Below are positions 42,655 to 56,014 of a DNA stretch of 64,000 bases, one piece after another. This DNA is from Chondrus crispus (lineage: Eukaryota; Rhodophyta; Florideophyceae; Gigartinales; Gigartinaceae). Position numbers and translations under genes: made by a program. The stretch spans positions 220,829 to 284,828 of the forward strand of contig NW_005179258.1 in NCBI RefSeq assembly GCF_000350225.1, read 5' to 3'. Positions within the stretch are counted from its first letter, which is position 1, and each line of letters starts with the position of its first letter. The notes beneath the pieces are model-generated. The model was not told the DNA's origin, made no database searches, and saw only the letters and a list, made by a program, of their open reading frames with translations.

Positions 42655-43167
42655 ACGGCTCCTCTCGTACGACCGCAGCGTCCGATGCGGGGAGGTCCGT
42701 CCGGCGTGTGATCGGCATTCACAATTGCGCTCGCGACGGGCTCGCCGTCGAGGCGATAGCGCGAAGACGCGAAGTCCGTATCTGGCGTACCTCGCCTTCG
42801 TGGCGGGCGCGCCGTCGGCTTCCGCCGCACGGTTTGCAGCATTATACCGGCGCGAGCGGGGGCCCTCCGGGGCCTGTGCACGGGCGGTGGCAGTCGGTAC
42901 CGCCCCCCGTACTGTAGACTTGCCGGCCCTCGCTGTCCGTGGCGAGGGCGCGGCGCCGCGTGACGACGGTCCTTATCCTTATCCGCCCTCGCCCCCGATA
43001 GCGAGGGCGCGGCGCGGCCACTCCGCGCTGCGGTGCGGCGGAAAAGTCCGCGTGGAAGCGCCTGGGCCTCGCAAGCTCGGCTCGCCGCGCTCCACGAGGA
43101 CTTTTTCCGGGGCTCCTCGCCCTCCGGTTCCACCGAGGCAAGGTCCCACGCGGGTGTCATCTTCGTC
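42655..43167. other. GC-rich stretch, no gene recognised
   Basis: High GC with long open frames on both strands that look like composition artefacts (Arg, Ala and Pro only). A GTACTGTAGAC string at about 42909 is shared with the E extra module near 59020, so decayed retroelement sequence is possible. Confidence 0.25.
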
Positions 43168-43432
43168 GCCCCCCCGGGCAATCGGGGCGAGGGCAGAGCG
43201 CGCGGTATTCTCCTCTTCCACGCGCCCCTCGCGATCGGGGCGAGGGCGCAGCGCGCGGTATTCTACTCGTCCACGCGCCCCTCGCCAATGGGGCGAGGGC
43301 AGAGCGCGCGGTAATCTCCTCGTCCACACGCCCCTCGCCATCGGGGCGAGGGCGCAGCACGCGGTATTCTCCTCGTCCACGCGCCCCTCGCCATCGCGGC
43401 GAGGGCGCAGCGCCGTGGATTGGGACTTTTTC
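43168..43432. repeat. 53-bp minisatellite, five copies
   Basis: Units start at 43168, 43221, 43274, 43327 and 43380. Each contains the near-palindrome CCCCTCGCxATCGGGGCGAGGG followed by CGCAGCGCGCGGTATTCTCC and a spacer. The period is not a multiple of three, so the frames through it are not coding repeats. Confidence 0.9.
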
Positions 43433-44313
43433 TCGTAATACATGTGTACTGCGACCTTTTTCCGTCCGCCGCGCAATCAGAAAATCATCCCAAAAATTGA
43501 CATAATTTCCCGCGAAAACAATTTCTGCCAAAAAATCAGAGCACGGTTCCTGATTGGTGCGCTGTCGTCTGAGGAAGAAATCTTCCCAAAATTAAATCAT
43601 GGCATGCGCCGTGATTAGCGACAAAAAGTTCTAATTGGGGCTGACAGTACACGTGTGTGTGCATATATTGATGCCCCTCCGACCGACTTGCTCTCGCGCT
43701 TACGCCCCTTCCTTAACTATCCTGGCGACTGTTGAGGCGAACGCAGCCTCACTCGCCTGCTCATCTGAAAACGCCTTTTGCGCGTTTCCTCGCGCACGAC
43801 CCCTATCGATAGGGTCATGACCACGTCGTCCGTCGGGTTATCGGACCCGGATGCGGACTGAGGGCTCGAAGTGAGCCCGAACCTTCTCGGATATTCCGAG
43901 ACACAAGCAACGGGCATTCTGGTCGCTTACCCTGTCCACCGAGGGGCTCTCGCGATTCCACCGCTGATCGCCTCGTTCGTCGGGCGCCCCTCCTCGCCGT
44001 GGTTGCTGGACTTAACGGATCGTCCGGCAATCCTGTTCGGGGGGGGTGTTGTCCGACTTTTCCGATCCGAACGGGGTATTCCAGTCCTCGTCATGTCGGT
44101 CATTACGAGGGCCCAACATTTTTTTCAGGCAGTTCGTACTGTCCTGTTCTTATGTCTCGCGTCCTTGACGTCCGAGAAGTCAAGACGACTTGACTTGAAC
44201 GCGTCCCCGGCTGTGACCCTCCGATAGGGTCCGCCGACCTCCTTCGCTTCCCCTTTTAGTCTGTTCGTGCAGGCTGGGGTTAATCCGCAAAGGAGCGGTT
44301 GAGGGCCCCCCCC
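43433..44313. other. Sequence downstream of D pol; origin partly unclear
   Basis: From 44313 down to about 44290 the sequence keeps the pol-end context of the B family (polypurine run and CCTCAACCGCTCC), so the nearest part belongs to element D. Further down I find neither the antisense frame of B and E nor an LTR. The AT-rich piece 43440-43650 looks like a different, non-retroelement sequence. Confidence 0.35.
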
Positions 44314-47300
44314 TTAAGCGTGAACGTCCGCGTTCACGGTTTGGGTGAGGTTCCTGCCGGTACGTCTCCGGAGGCGTTGGGCGTAACGAGACACCAACTC
44401 CTCCGGGACGTGAGTCCGCGCCGTCCAAGTGGGCGCGTCGTAATCCGCCCACTTGATGAGGAACTCCGTAGTTCCGTCTTCCATGACTCGATGTCTCAGT
44501 AGCCGTTCGACGGCATACTGCGTTCCCGCGGTGACCTTATCGGCGAGGTCCCGCGGGGTCGTCGTACTTGCTCGTGGCGCGTCTATCGGAGACGGCGCGT
44601 ACACGCAGCGGTCGGCGGAGACTCGCTCGGTGACCCCATCACGATCGATCGTGATGGTTCGGCGGTCATTGGCGAGCACGCGGTATGGTCCGACAGCGGG
44701 CGAGGCGAGCTTGTTCGACGTCTTAGCCCCATCGGTGGGGTTGAGATATACGTATTCTCCGGGACGGAGCCGGGAATTAATACGTCGTATGCGCTTATCG
44801 AAGTCGCGCTTGTAGCGAGCCTGCGTCCGACGCAGGCTCCCGTAGGCCTTTTGGATAGTCGAGTCCAAGGTCTTGAGGAACTCGGCACGTTGGTTCCCCC
44901 TATCGGAAGGGGGCGCGTCGCCGTCCGCCCGTCGGAGAGAGAACTCCGGCGGTGGCTTGCCGAGCACGAGCTCAAACGGCGTGGTGCGTGTGGTGCGATG
45001 TACGTGGGAGTTGTACGCATACGTAAGCGGCCCCACGTACACATCCCAGTCGTCCTGGTGTTCACCCACGTAGTTCCGCAGCATCGAGGCGATTGTTCGG
45101 TTATATCGCTCGACTTGCCCGTTCGTCTGGGGATGGTACGCCGAAGTGTACAAATTCGTTATCCCCAGAACGCGGCACGTGCTGTGGAAGAACTTGGCGT
45201 TAAACTGCGGTCCGTTATCGGACAGCAACGTGCGCGGGACGCCGTACTTAAACACCCACGATTCGCAGAACGCAACCGCGACGGTGTATGCGGTTATCGT
45301 GCGGAGCGCAACAACTTGCGTCAGCTTACTGAAGCGATCCGTAATCACGAGCAGGAATCGTTTTCCTGTCTTCGTCTTCGGGAGCGGCCCCAAGATGTCG
45401 ATTGCGAGGCTCTCGAGCGGCCTCGTAGCTGGAAACAACCTCAATCGGTTGAGATGCTTCCTCAGCTTGACCCGGTTCATCGCGCAGGTTCGACACCCTC
45501 GCACCGTGGCTGCTACGTCTGCAGCCAGGTGGGGCCAGTAGTACTCGCGTCGAAGTGCGTAGTACATACGGTTCTGGCCCGGGTGCCCCGCCATGGCCGG
45601 GTTGTGGCACAGGCGAAGGAGCCTGGCGCGGAGCGTCCAAGGTACCACCACCTGAACGATATCGGGGTCGAAGGGGTGTCTTCGTTTGAGAACCCCTTGG
45701 TGGTCTTCGAAGAACGCGGAGTCTCGAGACTCGGACTGTCGTGCCAAAACGGTTTGGCAGAAGTCATCCACGCGTTGCTCCTCGGCTATCTCCTCTATCG
45801 TGAGAGGGGCTGGAAGGTCGTCCTGCGGTGGGGCGACTGGGGAGCCGAGCGCGCCAGCCTCGGGGTCTTCGGCGCGCTGGATGTCGGCGGCGTCGAACTC
45901 GTCGTTCTCCTCCCAAAACGAATTGGGTCCTTGGAGAGCGGGGGCTTCGTCGTCGCCTCTCGGTTTGTCGCGCGTCCGTACGCGCGACCTTGTTTGGGCT
46001 TCGGCTTGATTCCGTGTCGTTACGAAGACATGGACGGCCTGATGATCGCAGCTCGCTCTACAAACGTGGTCCGCGAGCTCGTTCGATACGTCTCGAACTG
46101 TCGTGCCCCTCGAAAGTGGGGATGTCGTCATCCACCTCGACGGTGGGGCGAGGGTCATTGGCGACCTTCGGCGACACGAGTCGTGACAGGGCATCGGGCA
46201 ACTGATGCACGCGTCCGGGGCGGTACTGAATGGTGAAATCGTATTCAGCCAGACGTAGCCGCCACCGGGTGAGTCTTCCGGAACTCTCGGTGAGGGACAT
46301 GAGACATCGGAGGGCGTCATGGTCCGTCCGTACGGTGAACTTCGTGCCTTCTACGTACGGCCGTAGTGTGCGGACGGCCCACACTACGGCGAAGCACTCG
46401 CGTTCGGTAGCGCTGTAGTTGCGCTCACTATCGGACAGTGAGTACGACCAATACCCCACGGGCCGCCAGTCGTTCGGCTCTTCGTGCTCCTGAAGTAAGG
46501 TACAGCCGAGTTGGTAGGCACTCGCGTCGGTGTCTATCATGTACGGACGACCGTGCCGGGGCATCGCGAGGATCGGCGGAGCGATCATGCACTTCTTAAG
46601 GTTCTCGAACGCCTGAAGTTGCAGCTCCGTTGGGTTATCGAAATCGTGATCCGAGTCCTTGCGCGTCATGTCGGTCAGAGGACGCGCAATCTTAGCGAAC
46701 CCCTTAACGAATCGGCGGTATACGTTACACGCCCCGAGGAACGAGCGCACTTGCGTCAACGTCCTCGGGAACGTGAACGTCTTGAAAGCGTCGGCCGCCG
46801 TATCGGCCACACTTGCCTGGGGAGATGACGTGCCCCAGGTAGTGCACCTTCGGTCGGAAGAAGCTGCACTTCTTGAGCTTAAGGGAGATACCGGAACTCC
46901 GCAGTAAGCTCAAGACGGTATCGAGATGCCTCGCGTGTTCTCCGTGCGTACGGGAGAACACGATCACGTCGTCGAGATAGACGAGGCATATTTGCCAGCG
47001 GACTCCGGAGAGTATTATGTCGAGCGCACGTTGGAAGGTGGCCGGTGCCCCTTTGAGTCCAAACGGCATGCGCAAGTGGCGAAACGTGCCCATGTGCGTC
47101 GTAAACGTGGTCTTATCCCGGTCTTCTGGAGCGACCGGGATCTGCCAATAACCAGAATTGCAGTCCAACGTGGTGAAGACGGCTGCATCTCCTAACGAGT
47201 CGATGCAGTCGTCCATCCGTGGCAGCGGATACCAATCCGCTGCGGTCTTCGCGTTGAGACGCCGGTAGTCCACGCAGAACCGAAGAGAGCCGTCTTTCTT

Positions 47301-48887
47301 CGGTACGAGCACCACGGGGGACGCCCACTCGGTGCTGGCGGGTTCGATAACCCCTGCGTTCAACATCTTGTTGACCTCCTTCGCGACCATTTCGCGCATG
47401 GCCGGGCCCTTCCGATAAGGCATAGAACGAATCGGTTTCGTTCCCGGTTCGAGGGGAATGCGGTGCTCCGTGGCTTGAATCGTTCCAAGCGCACCGCTCC
47501 ACAGACTCGAGTGCTTACGGAGCATCTCGAGTACGTGGCCACGGAGCTTGTCATCGTCGATGTATGACAGGTCGATCTCTTTTTCCCAATCCATCGGTGG
47601 ATTTTCGGAGTCCTTTTGCTGATGGAGTACAGTACCCCTCGCCGTCAGTTGGCATAAAGGTGACCGTTCGTCCGGGTCGACCCCCCCGCCCCCGGCGGTG
47701 GTCTTATCGTCGGAGTTGGATCGGCCAACTCTTACCCCACCGACTTGATCGGTCAAGTCGGTCAGGTGTAGCGCGTGCGCGATCCCCTCGGCGACCTTAC
47801 GTTCGGGAGTGAGGATCGCGAGGGGGTTGCGCTTCGCGTATCCCACGACGGTGTGCTTCGGAAGCCTCTTTTCTCGTCGTGAGAAATTCGCGACGATGAC
47901 GTCGAAGGTCTGATTCGGTAGGACATCCGCGACACCATTCGTCAGCCTCACTCCATGTCGGTGTTGGAGTGAGGGCTTGGGTTCCAGGAACACGAGGCCC
48001 CTCCCCGCGGTTGTCACACGCACGCGGGCTTGTGACATCGCGGGGATGGTAACCCAGCGGGCGATTCGGTTCGCTTGCGGGGCCTCCTCGCGTACGTCTG
48101 GCTGACCCGTGTTGCGCCCGTGTCGCCTGGTAGGGGGAGTCGACTCCCCCTTTCCGTCGACGATGGCGACGGAACCGCCTTGGCGTAGCTCCATTCGTTG
48201 AGCTTCGATGTCGATACATCGCACGTGCGTATCGATGAAGGCCGTGCCGAGGAGGACCGGCACGGCGAGCTGGTCCGCGACTACGAACGGAATTCGGAAC
48301 ACCGTGTTCTTCAACTGCACATCCAGGCGGACGACGGCCGAAAGCTTGAGCGGGTTGCTATTCGCGCCTGCCAATCGTGGCAGAGGTGCGTCGTGCACGA
48401 CGTAACGCGTCCAATCGGGGGGAAGGTCGGCCTTCCTCACCAGATTATACCCCGAGCACGTATCAACGGCGATCGTACGGGGTTTAAATGCATTTCCCTC
48501 TGTGGCTATCGAGCCGAGGACGTTGTAGATCTTCGACGTCATAAGGCAAATGACGCCGTCGACAACCTTCGGGGCGACCTTATCGGTGAGGTCGTTCCGC
48601 CGGGGCCTTCGATTTCGGTGCTGGCCCCGCTTGCGTTTCCTTCTCCCCCTTCCTTGGGGCGTCCGCGGATCAGTGACGCCCCTCGGATTACTCGAGTCCT
48701 CATGACACGGACCCTTCTCCGGCGACCTTGGGCTCGCGGGAGTCAGGGGGTCGACCGAATCTTTTCGGTCGTCGTTGCCCCCGTCGCCTTCGTTACGCCT
48801 CACCGGAACGTCGGCTGTCCCCGTGTCTTGTTCTCCTAACGTCGGGCCTTCGGAGGCCTCGACGTGCGTTCTCTCCTGTATCGGCAT
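44314..48887 (-). pseudogene. pol region of element D (broken)
   Basis: The protease-like segment has AVDTCSGYNLVRK (about 48460). RT has VPKKDGSLRFCVDYR and the box CLVYLDDVIVFS (about 46970). RNase H has MIDTDASAYQLGC (about 46530), integrase the HHCC finger and LLSDNGPQFNAKF (about 45220), and the chromodomain FLIKWADYDAPTW lies near 44450. The end (VNADVHA) is followed by a purine run. It is broken in several places. Confidence 0.9.
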
Positions 48888-49027
48888 TACAGGAGCTCCC
48901 GTGTTCGCCTCCGGTAGCGGGGGATGTATTATCGGACAATACCCCCCGTGTCCTTGGCGAGCACGCGGGGTCGGGTCTAGTTCGTGGGGAAGAGACGGCT
49001 CACGCGACCGCGTGTACGTAACCGTCT

Positions 49028-51598
49028 TTACCCTTTTTTCGAACTACCTGTGCTATCGGAGCTAACCTCCTGGCTATCGACGGCCAGGTCTTCTTCGGGT
49101 AGCCCTCCGCATGGGTCGGGACGATTCCCCCACTGCGGCTCAGCGGCCCTGGCGAAGTATTCCGGTACTTCCGGGCCTTGACCTGCGGCGTCCGGTCGTC
49201 GCAAGATATGGGGGACGAAGCGAGTCGGCTCGCCTTCGTGACCCTCCGTGGGTAGAGGGTACGGATCCTCTACCCAGTCTTGCAGGTACATTATCGCATT
49301 TTGTACCTGTTGGGGTAACCGAGAACGGTCTCGGTCCCCTCTCTGCTCTTGGCGCGGGTATCTTGTGTCCGCCTGGCGGTAGGCGGGTCGATCCCGACGA
49401 TCGACTTCGTTACGACGGTACCCGCCTCCACGGGGGGCGAAGCGTGCGCCCCCACCTGATCGGTTCGGGAAACCTTGACGCGGGGGACGGCCCTCGCCCG
49501 CCGCTTGCCGGAGGAGATTACGCGCCCCTGCGCGCGTCTCCATCTGGTAGCGGTAGTTCCTGTACGCCGTGAACATTCGTTGTTCCGGCGACAGGAACGG
49601 GCACGCGTACATGGCATGCCCGTACGTACGGCATAGCCAGCACACGTACGCGCTGCCGTCCGTTGAGGCGAAGGTCGCCGCGTGCCGCGCCTCCTCATCG
49701 GTGAGGAGGGGCACGCGGGGCGAGGCGCTTCCCTTATCTCGATTCGAGATATCGAGCTCGGCGACGCGGGGGTCCGTGCCCCTTGCCACTCTCGGAGTGG
49801 CCGCGAATGCGGTCGCGTAACTCGATGTCGTTCCGGTCGACATCGGTGAGGGGGTTCGTGCCCCCACGGGCCCTGCTCCTTGCGTAATGAGGACAGGGTC
49901 GGCCTGCCACTCATCCTCCCCGATATGGAGGGTCGAGACGGGCGAACTTGTCGCGGCGGACTTCGTAGTCCTGCCAGTCTTCCTTGCCGGTTTCGGATCC
50001 GGCAGAGGTAAACCGCGCCGAGCGCGGTACGTTGTACCTTCAGCCGTGGCGATACGGCGGATGGTCGGAAGATCGGTCTTCTGACTGCCTGGCAGCCTTT
50101 GCACCGTGTCGGATACTGCGGCACGGGTTGCCGGTGCAAGTCCCCGCACGAAGTAGTGCGCGAGGGACTGTTCGGTGAAGACTGCCGTGCATCGGAACGC
50201 GGCAGTCTCGAGTCGGTCAGCAAACGTGCTTTCCGTCTCATGCGATTGCTGTCGCGCCGTAGCGACAGCGTCTTACGCTTCACCTAACACGTCATCCGTG
50301 AGGTAGCGTTTCAAGAATTGATTCACGAGCCCCGGCCAGCTCACGTCGTCGTGGAGCTGTCCGGCGCGGAGGCCACGCATCGTATAACTCGTATACAGGC
50401 GCTCCGCGTCGCGCTCGAGGAAGTGCGCGAGGACTCGTACCGCAACACCTTCGGTCAGGTGTTGCGAGTTGAAGGTGACTCGGATATCCTTCAAGAACGG
50501 CAGCAGCTGGATGGGGTCGGTACCGTCGAAGCTGCGCATCATGGGACGGATCCCACGACAGCGTTGGACGTACTTCGCGATCCGTCCCGCGTCACCCGAG
50601 GTAACGAGCCTCGAGGTGTTATCCAAGCGGTACATACGATAGTCAGCAACGGCGCTGAACTCTTGGATCATCGTATGTACCGGCTCGAGCCCGGGTTCAG
50701 CGGGACCCAGCGTGCCGAAGGAGGTAACCGGTAGCGTACGGACGTCTACCGGACCTGGATGCTCGGCGTAACTCGCCAGCGGGTAGCCGCCCTAGCGGGG
50801 ATCGACGGAGAACATTGGTTCTCCGGATCCGCGGGCGGCTCCTCCACGGTCCTGTTCGTCCGCGTACGATACGCGGTCCACTTGCCGCCTACTTCCGGCG
50901 ATAGGCGGCAAGGCTTGGGTCTCAGACGCGAAGTTCGCGTCTATCGGAGGACGGCTTCCTTCTGCAGTCCGACTGGTAGCGGCACCAGTCGGACGCCAAC
51001 CTTTGGGGGCGGCGGCGCTCGGAGGTACGGTACCGCCGGGCCCTCTCGAGGGGGCACCGGGTAGCCCTTCGGCCATGGTACGTTCCATGTCACGAGCACG
51101 CCGACGAGTGGCGTTGAGCTCAGCGGAGAGGTGCGCGAACGCACCCAATTGCTCTGCGGTCGGAGAGGTTCGGTCCTCGGGTCGTCTCACCGAGGTCGGC
51201 CTCTCAGGGCGACCTTGCCCGGACGGTCCGGGCGAGGCGAAACGAGAGTCTTCGACGAGCACTATCCGCGAGTGTAACTCGTCGATCAGTGCTCGGAGAT
51301 TCTCTAAGGACTGCGTCACTCTATCGAACCTCCCTTCACGCAGGGAGCAGAGTTCGGCCATACATCGAGTGTATACATGGTCCGATACATCGATCCGAAG
51401 GGAAGTACGGACTTCCTCGATGTATTCGGCTATGCGTTCGAACATCGCCGCCGCTCTTTCCTCGGAGGATCCGAGCGACGGTTCGCGGTCACGAGGACCT
51501 GCGTCGCCGTCACCCGACGGGGCGGATGGGGACTGCACAGCGGCCGGACTCAGATCCGCCGCTTCGGAGCGGATCGAGGGCTCAAACTCTTGGCTCAT
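49028..51598 (-). pseudogene. gag region of element D (broken)
   Basis: The start MSQEFEPSIRSEAAD at 51598 matches that of B. A coiled N-terminal region (FERIAEYIEEVRTSL), capsid-like part (YRMYRLDNTSR) and zinc knuckle CWLCRTYGHAMYAC (about 49620) follow in the same order as in B. Several breaks. Confidence 0.85.
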
Positions 51599-51659
51599 CT
51601 CAACGCGATCGGTTCGCGGAGGGAAGCGGAAGTCTTCTCGGAGATCGGACTCCAGGGTC

Positions 51660-51677
51660 TTCTAGGTCGGGAGACCA
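51660..51677 (-). other. Primer-binding site of element D
   Basis: On the minus strand TGGTCTCCCGACCTAGAA, identical to that of B, one base inside the 5' LTR end. Confidence 0.75.
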
Positions 51678-51678
51678 C

Positions 51679-52378
51679 TGTAGCATAAACACCCCAGAGA
51701 TAGGGGTGTATGCACAGTTCGACCGAGACCCTTGTCGATCGGGAAGACGGGGGTGAAGCGGGACACCAGCTAACGGCACCGGGCAGCGGGCCCGGGTAGC
51801 GTGGTAGAGCGGGAACGGGGAGGACGCCGGTACGCGCGAGGGGTTCGACGCCTCGACGCCCCGCCGCGGTACTGGGTAACGATCCAGTACCGACGGGCGG
51901 AGGCGGAGCCGGCTCGTGAGCGTACCGCGCGCGTCCTCAACCCGCGCTCGGTGCCGCTTCTAAAGTAATTAGCGAGCGCTACCTTGGAATAAGCGGGAAG
52001 TCGGACCTTGACGGTCGGTAGGTGACAAGTCCGTGCTTGTCCTCCTCCACCGCCGCCGGTCCGCCCCATATTTAGTATACAAAACAATCTATCATAACAC
52101 TACAGTACCGAGGTACTGTAGTGGGCTACTGTAGTGCAGGTCGGCCTGCACTGTAATACCGTCAGCTATGTCGAGGCTGACAGTACACGTATTACCCGTG
52201 GTGCGTGCGCGCTTCGTTCGCGCGTGGTACACGTGTGCACGTGTATGCGCGTGTCCCTTGTCCCCGTGGTGTACACGTGGATACGCGCGGTTGTCTGTAG
52301 AGCGTCGAGCTCTACAGTAGGGGATCCTGTTGTTGATCCAATCTAACTAAAAAGCCCCCAGGGGGGGGTTATACTACA
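51679..52378 (-). repeat. 5' LTR of element D
   Basis: On the minus strand it starts TGTAGTATAAC and ends GTTTATGCTACA, an imperfect terminal inverted repeat. It aligns with the B LTR only in patches, but the same three hairpins occur in the same order (52098-52181). Confidence 0.8.
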
Positions 52379-52380
52379 CA

Positions 52381-53718
52381 CGTGGCTCAGGTCGAACTCC
52401 TCCACGTCCGGCGGAGAGGCTCAATCCGCCGCTCCGGCTTCGTAGTTGCCGTCACGGAGAGCCCTTCCTCCCGTTCTCCTTGCTGGTCCTCGCGATCTTG
52501 TTCCGACGGTTCGCACCTTCTCTCGCCCGTAGGCGGCGGGGTAGACTTAGTAAATTTTTCCTCGTCCCTTTCTTGAATTCCAAGTACCTCACCAATAGTG
52601 GAATTGCTCTCGAATACGGCCCTCGGGTGCGGTAGTAGTTCCGCCACCACTTAGCCTTTTTGAACCCTGACAGGGTAATTTCTAAAATTCGCTACAAGCA
52701 ACCTAAAAGGTTTGTCAGGCTCAACCTGAACTACACCGTTGGTGCTCACCAACCCGTGCTTGTCGTATAGGGTTGCGTAGGGTTGAACTACGACCAAGTC
52801 CGTCCTCTTCGAGGTGCATTCGACTACGTGTTGCGTCCCGGGCTCAATGGTCGTGGCTCTTGCCACCTTCACCCTGGGGGAAACTCTCTCCCCTTTCACA
52901 TCAGTGTCACCCTCTCCGGGGACCAGATGCTTATTCGATTTTCTCGCCCAGAACCGCCTTACGATCGGAACCTCCGAGAAATCCGCCAACTCAACTATCC
53001 TCTTTCGCGAGTAGATAGCCTCCACGAACCTATCGCAATAGTCCGCTCCTAGAATCAGCGGTACCGCGAGCTTTTCGCACACAATAAATTCGGCAGCAGC
53101 CACAAATCGTCCAAGTCTCACGGGAATCTTGATGGTTCCGAAAGTCTGGAGTGGCCTGTTGTTCGCGTCGCCAATGTCTTGGGTCGGTCCGTAGGGCACT
53201 AGAGATTCCATTCCAGCCGGGAGTTCCGATTTTCGCACAAGGTTTGGTCCCGCGCCGGTGTCTAATACAGACAACACCCGGCTCATGAATCCGACTGTTG
53301 GTCCAATGTCCGCGTAAACCGTGTAGTTTTTTCGCGCAAGAACCAAAATCTTCTCGGGACACTCCCTTCGCTTAACCCTGTACCAGGGTCTTCGAACTTC
53401 TTCCAGCGGATGATCTCGGGCTCGGCTCAAAATTTTCTTGACTTGGGCTGGCCCTTTGGGCATATCCACCAATCCAACAACCTCCTCATCGGGGCCTGAT
53501 TTCTCCCTTAGAGACGGGGAACGGGGCTGAGCTCCGGGCACAGTACGTCGACCCTGTGCCTCTCGCGACTCATGCGAGATTCCCCTCTCTAATTTTCCTG
53601 CCGCTGCGGGTTCCTTCTCACGTCCGACGACACGGGCCCCGCGGCGGGCCCTCTGAAGGGTTGGTTCGGCCTCGGCGTTGAAGCACTCGGCGTGCTCGCC
53701 GTCTGCGAATCGAACCAA
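52381..53718 (-). pseudogene. protease and start of pol of element F
   Basis: The protease motif SVLDTGAGPNLVRKSELP lies near 53270, preceded by a basic linker and followed by a spacer domain with RVKVARATTIEPGTQHVVEC, a segment also present between protease and RT in B, C and D. The frame runs towards the D junction, so the RT part is absent. Broken. Confidence 0.8.
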
Positions 53719-53752
53719 TTCTTGGCCTTCAGATAACTCGTCGATGGTATCC

Positions 53753-55873
53753 CTAATCTCTCCATCGGAGACAACGCCTCATAATTTTCCAAAACTCGGT
53801 GCATTTCCCGGAGGGAAAGAATGCACGTTGGCGCGGCGTGCCCCTTTCGTAACGATGATAGCACACCAGTCCGTGCTTCTTGACGGGATATTGCGGCCTA
53901 GGTCCTCCACGGGCCGGCGGCCTTCCTTGATGTTGCGGCCTCCCCATCCAGCCTGGCCTTCGAAACGTCGTACCCTTGTCTTCCATCGGAATGCGCGGCG
54001 CCGGCGTGTGGCCGCGCCCCCGGAACATCATCACGGGATCCGTGGTCTTTGAAAACGACTCCGTCGCGTATGTGGGCGTCGGTAAAGTTGACGACCCGCT
54101 TGCCCCGTAGTCCTCGTGTCCGTAGCACTCCGATGGCTCAATAAAATTGCCTTCGGCTACCAATGCTCCTTCGTAATGATTTTCGCTGCTTTCGTGCGCA
54201 CGGCGTTCCTCTGATGCGGGGATTGACTCGGCTAAGTGGACGGCGGCGTGACCTTTGCGACCGTGATAAGAAGCCCTCGGCTTCTTCCCCGCCCTGAACG
54301 TCGACGGCGCCTGAATCGTGACCTTCTTGGTCTTCTTGTCCTTAGCGCGGCTCGCCAAGCCATGCGCCTTCGCGTAATTGACTAGTCTCAAAAACGAAAC
54401 GTCCCGATTGTCTTGTCGGTATTGAGATACCATCGGCTTGATACTCGAGTCGAGTCCTTCAATAAACATCGTCATTTGTTCTTCCATCGAATATACGTTT
54501 CCACATCGATTGCTTGCGTCCGTCAGACGGATATAAAATTCCATCTCGTCCTCGGACGGTAGCTGCTGTACTTCTCTCAATGCGAGCACGGCTTGACGGA
54601 TCGCCTCGTCGGTTGCAAAAATCCTCAACAACCACTGTACGGCCTCTGGCCAAACGGACACCTTTCCGTGATGGGACCCGGCCGTCTGAGACACCGAAGT
54701 GTACTGTCTCAAGGCGATGCCGCTTAGAAATTCGGGCAACAAGCGGATCGCTTGCCCCTCGTTCATTTCTTGAGTATCAAACTCTTGAACTAATTTTGCC
54801 AAAAAATCCAACACAAGGACCCCGTCCTCACCTGTGAACGTGTTGTCCTTCTTCACCTTAGGCGGAATATCTCTCCTGAATTTTCGCACGGCGGTCCGCC
54901 GGGAACTTGACAAATATGTCTGCTGGTTCGGCAAGCGGTACGTTCGGTACGAAAGTAATTTCTTGAAGAGGTAGTTAGTCGGATTCAGCTCCTCCAACTC
55001 CTCCCATCGCAGCCCGCGTCGCAATGCGACGTCCTCTGGCTCAGCGTCCTTGTCTCTCCGCGAGGCGGACGAAGTGATCCCGCCCAGTCTGGAGGTAATT
55101 TTCTTGCCCTGCGAAATTCCTTTTCCTTCCTCTGAACGATGTTCGGAATCGCTGGCATGGTTCGACGAACCGTCGTCACCATCTTCGGAAAGGCCATTCG
55201 ACTCGGTCATTGAGTCTTGGTCCTCCGGCTCGTCACTACCGTGACTCTTGCTCCGGCGTCGCAGATTCTTCTTCGAAGTCTTCGACTTGGAACTCCGCTG
55301 TACCGCCGCCTTGTCCTTCTTCGATCGACGGTCGCCTTCTCGACCCGTCGGGAGCGGCTCTTGCCCAGCAACGTGTTCAAGGTCCTTGAGGCGATGAGGG
55401 GCGCGGTCAAACCTGTCGTGGATACTGCTTCTAAATTTACCTAAGGACTCCAAAGCTTGATTCGCGTCACGCCTCGCGTCCTTGACTGAAAATTTCAACG
55501 AAGCTAGGACCTCCGGCTCCAGACCGTCGGTCGCATCACCTCGCTCCTTCTCGACGAGATCCACTCGAGCCGATAGCTCTCCTAAAACGGTGTGGAACTC
55601 GGATGCTTGCAACTCCAGTTGCTTCCGGACGAGGGCTAATTCAGCCTCGAGATTTTTCGTCATCTCTTGGCGAATTTCCTCGCCGATCTTCTCGAACCTG
55701 TAGGATAGGTTATCCTTGTCGGCTTCAATCCCCGTCGGGGATTCTTGACCTTCGGGATCCGTGGCCGTATTGGCCTGGCTCCCGGTGCGAGGACCTCGCG
55801 GGATCCTCGACGCCCTTGCCGATCCGCTCCTACTCGCCCCGGGACTGACGTCCCCGGGTGCGCTTGTCGACAT
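53753..55873 (-). pseudogene. gag region of element F
   Basis: I chose the methionine at 55873 (MSTSAPGDVSPGAS) over an earlier one in leader sequence. The N-terminal half is charged with a long predicted coiled coil (RFEKIGEEIRQEMTKNLEAE, then ELALVRKQLELQASEFHTVL). An acidic/basic linker follows, then a capsid domain from about 54980 (NPTNYLFKKLLSYRTYRLPN) to 54400. No standard zinc knuckle is seen near the end. The frame is long and open; gag and protease lie in different frames, as expected for gypsy elements that use frameshifting. Confidence 0.75.
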
Positions 55874-56014
55874 CGCTCGTACGAGCGAACCTACACAAAA
55901 AAAGTTACAAACAAAAAATAAAAAAGAGATTCCGTTACCCAGACCACTTTTGTAGTGCAACTCCAGACCGAGACTGTCGTCGACACAATTCTAGGTCGGG
56001 TTTGCTGTAGACAA

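Larger units (their letters stand above)
44314..52378 (-). mobile_element. Ty3/gypsy chromovirus-like element D, broken, 3' end not found
   Basis: It has a 5' LTR (52378 down to 51679), primer-binding site, gag and pol on the minus strand, closely related to B and E in protein but with a clearly diverged LTR. Its LTR starts directly beside element F protease-pol sequence, so D inserted into F. The 3' LTR and the antisense module are not seen. About half a dozen breaks in gag and pol. Confidence 0.9.

Noticed and set aside
43733-44313. Possible antisense gene of D
   Set aside because: Short plus-strand frames occur here but none resembles the B/E or C antisense proteins, and the LTR that should follow is absent.
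44851-46236. Open plus-strand frame of 461 codons opposite D pol
   Set aside because: It lies directly over the integrase region and mirrors it codon by codon; a similar frame over E pol (62423-63796) exists only because the pol genes are homologous. A shadow of GC-rich pol, unlike the antisense frames outside pol.
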